From CAWKZT01 sp963854565 (GTDB taxonomy: Bacteria > Actinomycetota > Acidimicrobiia > Acidimicrobiales > JAHEJN01), in assembly GCA_963854565.1 (NCBI GenBank), contig CAWKZT010000108.1, positions 1-6,087 of the forward strand: a DNA stretch of 6,087 nt. The letters are read 5' to 3'. A model generated the notes under the pieces. That model saw nothing but the letters and a program-made list of their open reading frames with translations, did not search any database and had not been told where the DNA came from. The translations under genes and the position numbers were made by a program. Below are positions 1-5,337 of the stretch, piece by piece. Position 1 is the stretch's first letter. Each line of letters begins with the position of its first letter.

Positions 1-384
1 TGGGAGTACGTCGGCGCGTTCGCGTACAAACATCGTGCCGGGCATTCCAATGTCGTGGCGCGACAGGATTTGTGTCGCCCGCAATTTGTCTCGTGAGTTA
101 GCGATGCCTGCCGCGGTGTTGGGCGTGTATACGTCCATTTGCTCGAACTGGCGAATGACGGATAGCCCGTAGAACGTTATTGATGCACCGATTCTGGGAA
201 GAATCGCGTCGTAGTCCGAGAGGCGCTTGCCCCGATACATCAGGTCGGGTTCGGGGCCGGAAAGATCGATGGCGAAGCGAAGCGTGTTAAGTACCTTGAC
301 GTCGTGACCGCGTTCTAATGCTGCGGCCCGGAGTCGTTGGGTGCTGTAGGACTTTGGTGCTCGGGAGAGAATTGCGAGCTTCAT
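1..384 (-). CDS. rimK: RimK, ribosomal protein S6 alpha-L-glutamate ligase (N-terminal part; runs off the left edge)
   Basis: ATP-grasp ligase that in characterised bacteria adds glutamate residues to the C-terminus of ribosomal protein S6, a cytoplasmic modification that changes ribosome behaviour. The first 128 codons are present; the 3' part lies outside the window. The start reads MKLAILSRAPKSYSTQRL, like the E. coli RimK start, and continues with the family signature PRIGASITFYG at about residues 64-74, then RQFE and the conserved ARDKLR-like stretch NSRDKLRATQILSRH, which leads into the ATP-grasp domain. The ATP-binding and catalytic residues are not in view. ATG at 384 is chosen because AAGGA (397-393) sits 8 nt before it, directly after the TGA of the upstream rimB, so the two genes are almost certainly translated from one message. 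Related enzymes (LysX, F420 ligase) are less likely given the PRIG...ITFYG...RQFE pattern. Confidence 0.93.
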   Translation of the reverse strand, partial: MKLAILSRAPKSYSTQRLRAAALERGHDVKVLNTLRFAIDLSGPEPDLMYRGKRLSDYDAILPRIGASITFYGLSVIRQFEQMDVYTPNTAAGIANSRDKLRATQILSRHDIGMPGTMFVRERADVLP

Positions 385-397
385 TGTTTCGGTCCTT

Positions 398-838
398 TCA
401 AGGGCGGGAGAGAATATAGGAACGACCGGGGTCAATCACGAAACGGCGTTTTGTAGCGGAGCGACCCAGCAGCATTCTGAAACCCATTTGATCGCGAGAG
501 GTGAGGGTGACCTCAATTGGCCACGTGAGGCCACCGAGTCGGACCGGCACCACGATGACCGGGCGCTTTTCGTCGCGGCCATTTGATGACCTGACTGTGC
601 GGAAGCCCTTCACTGGATAACTGACGTGTTGGGCGCCGGCGGCGGATCGTTGTGTCGGTTGGATCTCGAATGTCGCGATTTTCGAGTTGCCCGTGCCGCT
701 TATATGAAGGCCGAAGGCGTGAAGTGATGAGGTACGAGCGCCTGTGTCGACCTTGGCCTTGATGGGGGAACGACAAAGCGTGGGGAGCTCCACCCACTCG
801 CGCCAGCCGATCACCAACCGCGGTTTTTGTTTCGTCAT
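398..838 (-). CDS. rimB: RimB-type retropepsin-like protease (RimK-associated, formerly 'ATP-dependent zinc protease' family)
   Basis: A 146-residue protein of the family long labelled putative ATP-dependent zinc protease and now seen as a retropepsin-like aspartic peptidase acting with RimK; in Pseudomonas RimB works in the S6-glutamylation system. Seen in the sequence: an opening IGWREWVELP, the catalytic-type motif VDTGARTSSLHA with DTGA at residues 31-34, a basic central part, and near the C-terminus MGFRMLLGRSA (LLGR at 123-126), matching the hydrophobic-hydrophobic-Gly motif of retropepsin folds, then a conserved-looking FVIDPGRSYI end. Length is normal for the short form, with no signal peptide. 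ATG at 838 is the only reasonable start: the frame has a TAG 12 nt upstream, and GAGGTGG (857-851) lies 12 nt before the ATG, a rather long spacer. rimK follows after 13 bp, which supports the functional assignment. The in vivo substrate cannot be told from the sequence. Confidence 0.88.
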   Translation of the reverse strand: MTKQKPRLVIGWREWVELPTLCRSPIKAKVDTGARTSSLHAFGLHISGTGNSKIATFEIQPTQRSAAGAQHVSYPVKGFRTVRSSNGRDEKRPVIVVPVRLGGLTWPIEVTLTSRDQMGFRMLLGRSATKRRFVIDPGRSYILSRP

Positions 839-921
839 GGTGCATTGCTACCACCTCGACGACGTTTTGCATTGTTCGATTGGTGTTTAAGCCGCAAATC
901 GAGGGCAACTATCCGTCGCAC
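835..921 (-). CDS. Possible 28-aa upstream ORF overlapping the rimB start (ATGA)
   Basis: From GTG at 921 a frame reads RRIVALDLRLKHQSNN followed by a basic AKRRRGGSNAP end, and its TGA overlaps the rimB ATG as ATGA, the arrangement used for translational coupling. No strong ribosome binding site precedes the GTG, and nothing in the sequence identifies a function. In the same frame upstream, ATG at 984 gives MAVEQRLLKRGQTFPST and then TAG at 933-931. It may be a leader peptide or a chance frame; I favour chance slightly. Confidence 0.2.
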   Translation of the reverse strand: MRRIVALDLRLKHQSNNAKRRRGGSNAP

Positions 922-939
922 CTTTTGACCCTATGTAGA

Positions 940-956
940 GGGGAAAGTTTGTCCCC
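940..956. repeat. Small inverted repeat GGGGA-7-TCCCC upstream of rimB
   Basis: GGGGA and TCCCC face each other across a 7-nt spacer about 100 bp before the rimB start. It could be an operator or a small hairpin in the rimB leader. No U-tract follows on the minus strand, so it is a poor terminator in that direction. Its role is unknown. Confidence 0.35.
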
Positions 957-1052
957 GTTTAAGTAAGCGCTGTTCAACTGCCATATAGGTGTCCTGACCT
1001 GCCAAAATAAGCTTGTCTCGATTTACGTGTTATGTCCTACTTTTACGCGTGT

Positions 1053-1063
1053 AGTGAATCACT
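1053..1063. repeat. Perfect short palindrome AGTGAATCACT
   Basis: Two 5-bp arms (AGTGA/TCACT) around a single central base form a compact symmetric site of the size bound by dimeric regulators. It lies in the rimB upstream region. A palindrome this short can arise by chance, so it is listed only as a possible operator. Confidence 0.25.
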
Positions 1064-1140
1064 CCGCGGCTGTTGGAGACTCAGATCCTTGAGAGGATGG
1101 AGCGTGTCAGAAGTAAGTGAACATGGCTGTTGGGCGAGTG

Positions 1141-1276
1141 GTCAGCGCTTTCTTGGGACTAGCGGTACAACGGCCGAGTGATTTCCAATAACGCTTCGGC
1201 CCGCATTGCATCCCGTCTCAATCCGATGGATCCGAGAAACCAAAAGCTCGACAAAAAACAATGGCGCCAATGACGA
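1141..1276 (-). pseudogene. Copy A: internally deleted, degenerate copy of the small gene at 3001-3311
   Basis: Positions 1195-1275 are identical base for base to 3217-3297 (81 bp), and 1141-1199 matches 3040-3098 at 51 of 59 positions. The offset between the copies jumps from 1899 to 2022, so copy A lacks 123 bp, exactly 41 codons. The break falls at TTCGG, which occurs at both deletion ends in copy B, as expected for deletion between microhomologies. Reading the copy-B frame from TTG at 1254, the product would start SSFWFLGSIGLRRDAMRAE, join in frame to ALLE, then end at an amber TAG (1161-1159) where copy B has the serine codon TCG. Seven of the eight mismatches cluster at 1171-1182. The 5' hydrophobic segment is present in part but has no ATG. 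It begins 18 bp after the lipoprotein stop codon. It is not expected to make a functional protein. Confidence 0.85.
1195..1275. repeat. 81-bp perfect direct repeat, left copy
   Basis: Identical to 3217-3297 and in the same orientation. With the less perfect 59-bp block 1141-1199 it forms the left boundary of an approximately 2-kb segment holding the lipoprotein and zinc-finger-like genes. Homologous recombination between the copies would remove that segment. Confidence 0.95.
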
Positions 1277-1294
1277 CGAACAGGACCGCAGACG

Positions 1295-2395
1295 CTATTG
1301 AGTCAGTGCCGTTTCAGAGAATCTGAAAACGCCCTCATCAACTTCTGAGTAATCGAACCAATAATCTCTGGCCACCTGAATGTTTTGCGGACTAAAGGCC
1401 TCGGGTTGTCCTCCGCAGTTCTGGTACAAAGACCCGTCCATAACCTCGGATGTTGCTAGCTGCCCCCGGTCAGCGAGCAACCGCAACGCTATCGCGCCCT
1501 TTTCGGCGATGGCAGGGTCCTCCAACTCAAAGCCAATTTCTTGGTTCCCCAGCAAATCGGAAACAAAGCGCATGTGGTCAGCCCACACCAATGCAGAGTC
1601 TAAGTCCGCAAGTTCAGCCGCCATCTCCAGTGAGAAGAACGATGCACCAGCCTCATGAATCCAAAATTGATCATCATCTGAGGCACCGGAATAATTACAG
1701 GTGGGTCCGGGGCTGGCTTGAACTGTGTGGAACACCTCGTGAAAAAAAGTTGTAACTAGCTCTGTGGAGGGGCCTGCTCGATCGGGATCAATGCTCAACG
1801 CTATCCATCGCTTCTTCGCACACTGATCCGAACCGCCCGCGGATGATGCGGCCTGCTGCCCTCCGCCCAATTCGGCAAAGCGTGATATTTGGCGAGCCTC
1901 GAATATCGCAGCCTCCTTGCCGCAGGCAGGTTCTAAATAGCTTTCCAGCAAACTAGCCATCGAGTCCCTTTGATCCGCTGTAATTACTGGCTCAAAACCG
2001 GCGCCTCGGTAATGGGTGTCGTTATCCTTCACCTCACCGGGGGGCAACACTATTGGCCCCACTGGATAGATAATCATCATTACGTCAGTTTGCACCTCGG
2101 TAATTTTATTCGCCGCAAAATTGAAGCAATTTATGATTTCATCGTCTGGATAATCCGAAAAGTTAACCAGGCTCAGTTGGCTTTTTGGGATCGCAGATTT
2201 CGGGCAGTCGAGCACCTCTGCAAACTTGGGTTCGAAAGAGACCCCTTCCTCATTAGCGACGGACTCCTCCGCGGTTGGCGATGGAAGAGCCAAGTCTTTA
2301 GCAGGCTCATCGCTCGCAGTCGCGCAGGAGGTCAGCAATAAAAGCCCAGCGGCCAGTAAAGAGATTGAAGTAAATACCAGTCGATTATTTTTCAA
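1295..2395 (-). CDS. Lipoprotein with gluzincin-type metalloprotease motif (HEVFH...WIHEAG)
   Basis: A 366-residue exported lipoprotein, probably a cell-surface zinc metalloprotease. Residues 1-24 form a lipoprotein signal: basic start KNNR, hydrophobic core ISLLAAGLLLL, lipobox L-T-S-C with lipidated Cys24, then a low-complexity linker rich in Asp, Glu, Ala, Pro and Ser to about residue 50. The catalytic signature is FFHEVFHTVQ (H219, E220, H223) followed by WIHEAGASFF, where E248 is the expected third zinc ligand, the HExxH...E layout of MA-clan 'peptidase MA-like' proteins. Six further cysteines (64, 90, 158, 192, 233, 327) could form three disulfides, fitting an extracytoplasmic site. The start is TTG: AAGGAG (2405-2400) lies 4 nt before it, and an in-frame TAA upstream excludes a longer form. 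The family beyond the fold level is not recognised, and the substrate is unknown. Codon choice looks more AT-rich than in the kinase gene. The 126-aa gene lies 190 bp upstream and the copy A remnant just downstream. Confidence 0.85.
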   Translation of the reverse strand: MKNNRLVFTSISLLAAGLLLLTSCATASDEPAKDLALPSPTAEESVANEEGVSFEPKFAEVLDCPKSAIPKSQLSLVNFSDYPDDEIINCFNFAANKITEVQTDVMMIIYPVGPIVLPPGEVKDNDTHYRGAGFEPVITADQRDSMASLLESYLEPACGKEAAIFEARQISRFAELGGGQQAASSAGGSDQCAKKRWIALSIDPDRAGPSTELVTTFFHEVFHTVQASPGPTCNYSGASDDDQFWIHEAGASFFSLEMAAELADLDSALVWADHMRFVSDLLGNQEIGFELEDPAIAEKGAIALRLLADRGQLATSEVMDGSLYQNCGGQPEAFSPQNIQVARDYWFDYSEVDEGVFRFSETALTQ

Positions 2396-2585
2396 TGAGC
2401 TCCTTAGTGAAAGTTATGCTCAGACATCCATCAGTTACTAAATTCGTAACACCTAGGAGTCAGCATCCGCAAACTCAACGGTCACGGCAAAGCCTTCACA
2501 GTTAATAGTGTAAATTCCCTGCCCAAAGAAAGCAGACGAGCATCAAAATGAAGAAGATTCCTAAATCGTCTCCTTCGACGATGAT
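2396..2585. other. Intergenic spacer upstream of the lipoprotein gene
   Basis: This 190-bp gap separates the stop codon of the 126-aa gene from the lipoprotein start. It begins, in transcription order, with a hairpin (2582-2565) and an in-frame hydrophobic stretch (2585-2502). The rest presumably holds a promoter, but no convincing -35/-10 pair is visible. The lipoprotein ribosome binding site AAGGAG is at 2405-2400. Confidence 0.5.
2565..2582 (-). terminator. Possible weak terminator hairpin after the 126-aa gene
   Basis: ATCGTC and GACGAT pair perfectly around a 6-nt loop, 3 bp beyond the TAA of the 126-aa gene. On the minus strand it is followed by TTAGGAATCTTCTTCATTTT, which is T-rich but not a true U-tract. 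The 6-bp stem is only moderately stable. The same bases can be read as codons continuing the upstream frame past its stop, so the hairpin may be incidental. Confidence 0.35.
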
Positions 2586-2966
2586 TTAAATAACCATGAA
2601 TACGATGGCAGCGATAATTAAGTTGGCTTTGAGTTGCCCTCGCCTCAGCCTTTCGTTGTGCATGTCTTGAGTCATTCTTTCGTGTTTGGTGGCACGTATT
2701 TCTTTTGGAAGAAGACTGTGGGGCTTCGAGGCGAGTTCTACGGCCCGGTCACTGGATTCAAACTTTTGGACATCGACGGGGTGAAGTTCGTCAAGATGGT
2801 GTTCCTCTAAATGTTCGCACAGTAATTTAAAGATAGCGGTCGCTGAATGGTCCATGTCGCTCATAAACGTTGTGCCGCAAAAGAAACACTCGGCGAAACC
2901 CGGGTCATCGAACGGATCGCCGGGCCAGTGCGCCGATCTGACAGCGGTTCCGTCTTTGTAACGCAT
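2586..2966 (-). CDS. Hypothetical 126-aa protein with Cys2/His zinc-finger-like motif and hydrophobic C-terminal tail
   Basis: No family is recognised. Seen in the sequence: an N-terminal part with a PGDPFDDPGF stretch; CFFC at residues 27-30 followed by Cys50, His52, His56 and His57 in FKLLCEHLEEHHLDELH, resembling a C-x2-C...H-x3-H metal site; a charged, likely helical region (about 85-113, KEIRATKHERMTQ and NERLRRGQLK); and a hydrophobic tail ANLIIAAIVFMVI (114-126) that ends at the stop codon. A likely layout is a small metal-binding cytoplasmic domain tethered to the membrane by its tail. The start is ATG at 2966, because AAGGAGA (2979-2973) lies 6 nt upstream; a TTG at 2999 would add 11 residues but has no such site. 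The gene sits 34 bp after copy B in the same direction, so the two probably share a transcript. The 12-13 residue tail is short for a transmembrane helix, and another hydrophobic stretch follows in frame after the TAA. Confidence 0.72.
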   Translation of the reverse strand: MRYKDGTAVRSAHWPGDPFDDPGFAECFFCGTTFMSDMDHSATAIFKLLCEHLEEHHLDELHPVDVQKFESSDRAVELASKPHSLLPKEIRATKHERMTQDMHNERLRRGQLKANLIIAAIVFMVI

Positions 2967-3000
2967 CCGTGTTCTCCTTAGGCAGACTCCAAACGCCAAA

Positions 3001-3276
3001 TTAGCTTCGAAAAGACGATAGTCGTTCGCCGATCTCGCGGTCAGCGCTTTCTTGGGACGAGCGGTACAAAGCCCGGTTTCGTTCCAATAACGCTTCGGTC
3101 CGCTTCTTGGCCTCAGGCCGGGAGAGGTTCTCTCCCTGCTGAGACATCAACTGAACAAACTTGTCCACATACCAATCTGTCCACTCCTTTGCATCCCCGC
3201 CCAAGAAGGATCGTATTTCGGCCCGCATTGCATCCCGTCTCAATCCGATGGATCCGAGAAACCAAAAGCTCGACAA
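3001..3276 (-). CDS. Copy B: small hypothetical protein, probably membrane-anchored, 5' end in another frame
   Basis: Not a recognised family. The readable part, counted from TTG at 3276, is 91 residues: a hydrophobic start (SSFWFLGSIGL), a basic junction (RRDAMRAEIRS), then a charged helical domain with WTDWYVDKFVQLMSQQGENLS and an ERNRALYRSSQE-type C-terminus. Neither TTG (3276) nor the internal ATG (3228) has a good ribosome binding site. A well-placed AAGGTG (3322-3317) instead serves ATG at 3311 in a neighbouring frame that supplies another hydrophobic stretch. Adding one T in the T6 tract (3281-3276 region) would join both into a 103-residue protein with one strong N-terminal membrane helix. 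The gene is therefore either broken by a homopolymer indel, expressed by slippage, or translated from a weak internal start. The 126-aa gene follows after 34 bp; a deleted copy lies at 1141-1276. Confidence 0.55.
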   Translation of the reverse strand: MSSFWFLGSIGLRRDAMRAEIRSFLGGDAKEWTDWYVDKFVQLMSQQGENLSRPEAKKRTEALLERNRALYRSSQESADREIGERLSSFRS

Positions 3277-3297
3277 AAAACAATGGCGCCAATGACG
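3217..3297. repeat. 81-bp perfect direct repeat, right copy
   Basis: Matches 1195-1275 exactly and in the same orientation, covering the 5' part of copy B including the T6 tract. Identity stops at 3298, just inside the region upstream of the reading frame, which marks the edge of the duplicated block. Confidence 0.95.
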
Positions 3298-3311
3298 CCG
3301 ATCCAGATCAT
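3240..3311 (-). CDS. Short ORF with good ribosome binding site, probable true 5' end of copy B
   Basis: ATG at 3311 is preceded by AAGGTG (3322-3317) with a 5-nt spacer. It opens MIWIGVIGAIVF, a hydrophobic stretch, then runs as CRAFGFSDPSD to TGA at 3240. The first 12 residues look like the start of a membrane helix; the last 11 look like out-of-frame sequence of copy B. The change of character coincides with a run of six T on the coding strand. I read this as the native translation start of copy B separated from its body by a -1 frame change, rather than as a separate 23-aa gene. Confidence 0.4.
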   Translation of the reverse strand: MIWIGVIGAIVFCRAFGFSDPSD

Positions 3312-3380
3312 GTGCGCACCTTACTTGGCCAGATCAACGCCCGCCGAAGTTCTGGGCTGCTGTCTTGTTGTCTGGGCTAT

Positions 3381-3402
3381 TGCCGTTGACACCATAACGG
3401 CA
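3381..3402 (-). terminator. Hairpin downstream of rnpB (possible 3' processing or weak terminator)
   Basis: TGCCGTT and AACGGCA form a 7-bp stem with an 8-nt loop, 17 bp beyond the 3' end of rnpB on the minus strand. It is the only strong stem between rnpB and copy B. No U-tract follows (ATAGCCCAGAC), so if it terminates transcription it does so inefficiently, and read-through from rnpB into copy B is possible. Confidence 0.4.
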
Positions 3403-3418
3403 GTTCAGGGGTATAAAT

Positions 3419-3785
<367 letters not shown>

Positions 3786-3791
3786 GTCTTC

Positions 3792-3820
3792 AGCCTAGTC
3801 GTGCCCTTCAGGCACTCCTA
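3792..3820 (-). promoter_or_regulatory. Candidate rnpB promoter
   Basis: TAGGCT (3797-3792) fits the TANNNT -10 pattern of actinobacterial housekeeping promoters and lies 6 nt before the first base of the P1 helix, the right distance for a start at about 3785. The -35 position (about 3820-3815, TAGGAG) is poor. A 5-bp inverted repeat GTGCC/GGCAC (3801-3815) sits largely in the spacer. The gap between the kinase stop and rnpB is only 65 bp, so a promoter is expected here or inside the end of the kinase gene. Confidence 0.4.
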
Positions 3821-3837
3821 CGAACTGTTTGCCGAAG

Positions 3838-3852
3838 AGCGCAGCTCGCGCT
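3838..3852 (-). terminator. Short hairpin overlapping the kinase stop codon
   Basis: AGCGC and GCGCT pair around a 5-nt loop, overlapping the TAG of the kinase gene. It is GC-rich but short and lacks a following U-tract, so it may only slow polymerase or protect the 3' end. Confidence 0.25.
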
Positions 3853-5284
3853 AGAACTTGATTCCCGATAGCTCGGGGTACCACTCGCCCGAGCGCCCGA
3901 TTGCATCTTTCCACTTGTCTCGATCGACTTCGGCATTGGGATCGACGATCGAACGGGGCGATGTTTCGCTAGCTGCTGTGGAAAGGTCGGGCCATATTCC
4001 GGTGGCCACGCCCGCGAGGTAGGCGGCGCCCAACGTCGTGCTATCGGCTTCGGTTGCGGTTTCCACGGTTCGGCCAGTGGCGTTAGCTAAGGCCTGAACG
4101 AAGGTGGGATTTACCGACATTCCTCCGTCGATTCGTAAGGTAGCCAGGGTAAGCCCCGTGTCTTCCTCGGCTGCCTCGACTAAATCGGCCCCGCGGTTAG
4201 CGACCCCTTCCAAGACGGCGCGAGTGATGTGGGCTTTGGTCGAGCCCCGGGTCAGGCCGAGCAATGTACCGCGCGCGCCGAAGTCCCAATGCGGTGTGCC
4301 TAGCCCCAAGAGGGCGGGAACGTAGATGACGCCGTCCGTGGTTTCGACCGATGCTGCCAGGTCATGTGACTCGGCAGGGGAGGCAATGATCCCCATGTCT
4401 TCGACGAGCCATTCAATGTTCGTTCCCGCGGCTAACATCACGGCCTCGATACCCCACACGGTCTCGTTGTTACCGCGCCAGGCCACAATCGGGAAGGTTC
4501 CGTTGTCGCTTTGTTTGTCGAAACTGGGCCGAGTGGTTCCGACACACACGTCGAGCATGCCACCGCTGCCAAATGTGATCTTCGCCGCTCCGGATGTGAC
4601 ACAGCCCTGGCCAATAAGTGACGCCTGTTGATCGCCAGCGATGCCAGCTATAGGCAACGATCGGGGCAGGGCGGAAGCCTCGCCCACCACTCCGATTGAA
4701 TCGACGATTGTGGGCAGAGATGTCAACGGAATGCCTAGAGTGGCGCAAATATCTGGGCTCCAGGTGGCCGCGGTGATTTCAGTGAGTTCAGTTACACCAG
4801 CGTTGGAGGGGTCGGTGACATGGTTGCGGCCCTCGGTGAGGTTCCAGATAATCCAAGAGTCGACTGTGCCCACACAAAAATCGCCCGCACCTGCATTGGC
4901 GAGCAAATGCGCAACCTTGGTAGACGATCCGTTCGGGGAGAAGCGGAGTCCTTCGGCCTGCCACACCAAACAATCGCCAAGTGTGCGAAGGTCCTGCCAA
5001 CCAAGACCTGGCCCAGTGGGAACACCCGTGGCGCGGTCCCACGCGATAACCGATGCCCGTTGATTGGTAACGCCGATGGCGGATACGTCATCAGCTTGAG
5101 CGAGCGCGGCAAGTGCGGTCGCTTGGACGGCTTCCCACAGGATTGTGGCGTCAAACTCGACCAGCCCAGGCATAGGCGAATCGGGAAGATTGGCTTGACG
5201 AACATCGAAGCGCAGCGTTCCGTCGGTGTTCACTACCGCAGATCGAACGCCGCTTGTGCCTACATCGATAACAAGAATGCTCAT
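3851..5284 (-). CDS. FGGY-family carbohydrate kinase, glycerol-kinase-like
   Basis: Cytoplasmic ATP-dependent polyol/sugar kinase, 477 residues, slightly shorter than classical GlpK (about 500). Family features in order: phosphate-binding loop DVGTSGVR (7-14), TNQRASVIAWD (73-83), WQDLRT (96-101), GTVDSWIIWNLT (139-150), GIAGDQQASLIGQ (214-226) with catalytic-base-type Asp218, ITFGSGGML (236-244), VPALLGLGTPHWDFGARG (322-339), GLTRGSTKAHI, IDGGMSVNPTFVQ (385-397) and LGAAYLAGVATGIW (418-431). These resemble GlpK more than xylulokinase. Two GlpK glycerol contacts are changed: the Glu of NQRE is Ala77, and the Tyr of PYFSGTK is Asn118 in PNGSSTK. The Arg, Trp and Asp-Gln positions are kept. The substrate may therefore not be glycerol, so no gene symbol is given. 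ATG at 5284 is the only start before an in-frame TAG upstream; the ribosome binding site is weak, which suggests coupling to the flavoprotein gene 53 bp upstream. Confidence 0.9.
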   Translation of the reverse strand: MSILVIDVGTSGVRSAVVNTDGTLRFDVRQANLPDSPMPGLVEFDATILWEAVQATALAALAQADDVSAIGVTNQRASVIAWDRATGVPTGPGLGWQDLRTLGDCLVWQAEGLRFSPNGSSTKVAHLLANAGAGDFCVGTVDSWIIWNLTEGRNHVTDPSNAGVTELTEITAATWSPDICATLGIPLTSLPTIVDSIGVVGEASALPRSLPIAGIAGDQQASLIGQGCVTSGAAKITFGSGGMLDVCVGTTRPSFDKQSDNGTFPIVAWRGNNETVWGIEAVMLAAGTNIEWLVEDMGIIASPAESHDLAASVETTDGVIYVPALLGLGTPHWDFGARGTLLGLTRGSTKAHITRAVLEGVANRGADLVEAAEEDTGLTLATLRIDGGMSVNPTFVQALANATGRTVETATEADSTTLGAAYLAGVATGIWPDLSTAASETSPRSIVDPNAEVDRDKWKDAIGRSGEWYPELSGIKF

Positions 5285-5337
5285 GGGTTGATAGTAGTTC
5301 GCGCCCTGCTACCGGTCCCAACAAAGGGCGACGACAG

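Larger units (their letters stand above)
839..1140. other. Intergenic region upstream of rimB, no convincing gene
   Basis: About 300 bp separate rimB from the degenerate gene copy that begins at 1141. The stretch should hold the rimB-rimK promoter, but I see no clear -35/-10 pair on the minus strand. It contains two small inverted repeats (940-956 and 1053-1063), a weak hairpin around ATCCT-TGAG-AGGAT (about 1085-1098), and a possible minus-strand mini-ORF ending in an ATGA overlap with rimB (835-921). No tRNA-like fold and no plus-strand gene is evident. Confidence 0.6.

Noticed and set aside
513..908. A 131-codon minus-strand frame overlapping rimB
   Set aside because: It overlaps rimB almost completely in another frame; rimB has the DTGA and LLGR motifs and the rimK neighbour.
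839..1140. tRNA or other structured RNA gene in the intergenic region
   Set aside because: No cloverleaf, T-loop or CCA-like pattern is seen; only short isolated hairpins.
1380..2441. Plus-strand frames opposite the lipoprotein gene
   Set aside because: Low-complexity, Ser/Pro-rich translations without ribosome binding sites, antisense to a gene with clear signal peptide and protease motifs.
1141..3298. Insertion sequence or transposon bounded by the repeats
   Set aside because: No transposase, integrase, terminal inverted repeats or target-site duplication is visible; the repeats are parts of a coding gene in direct orientation.
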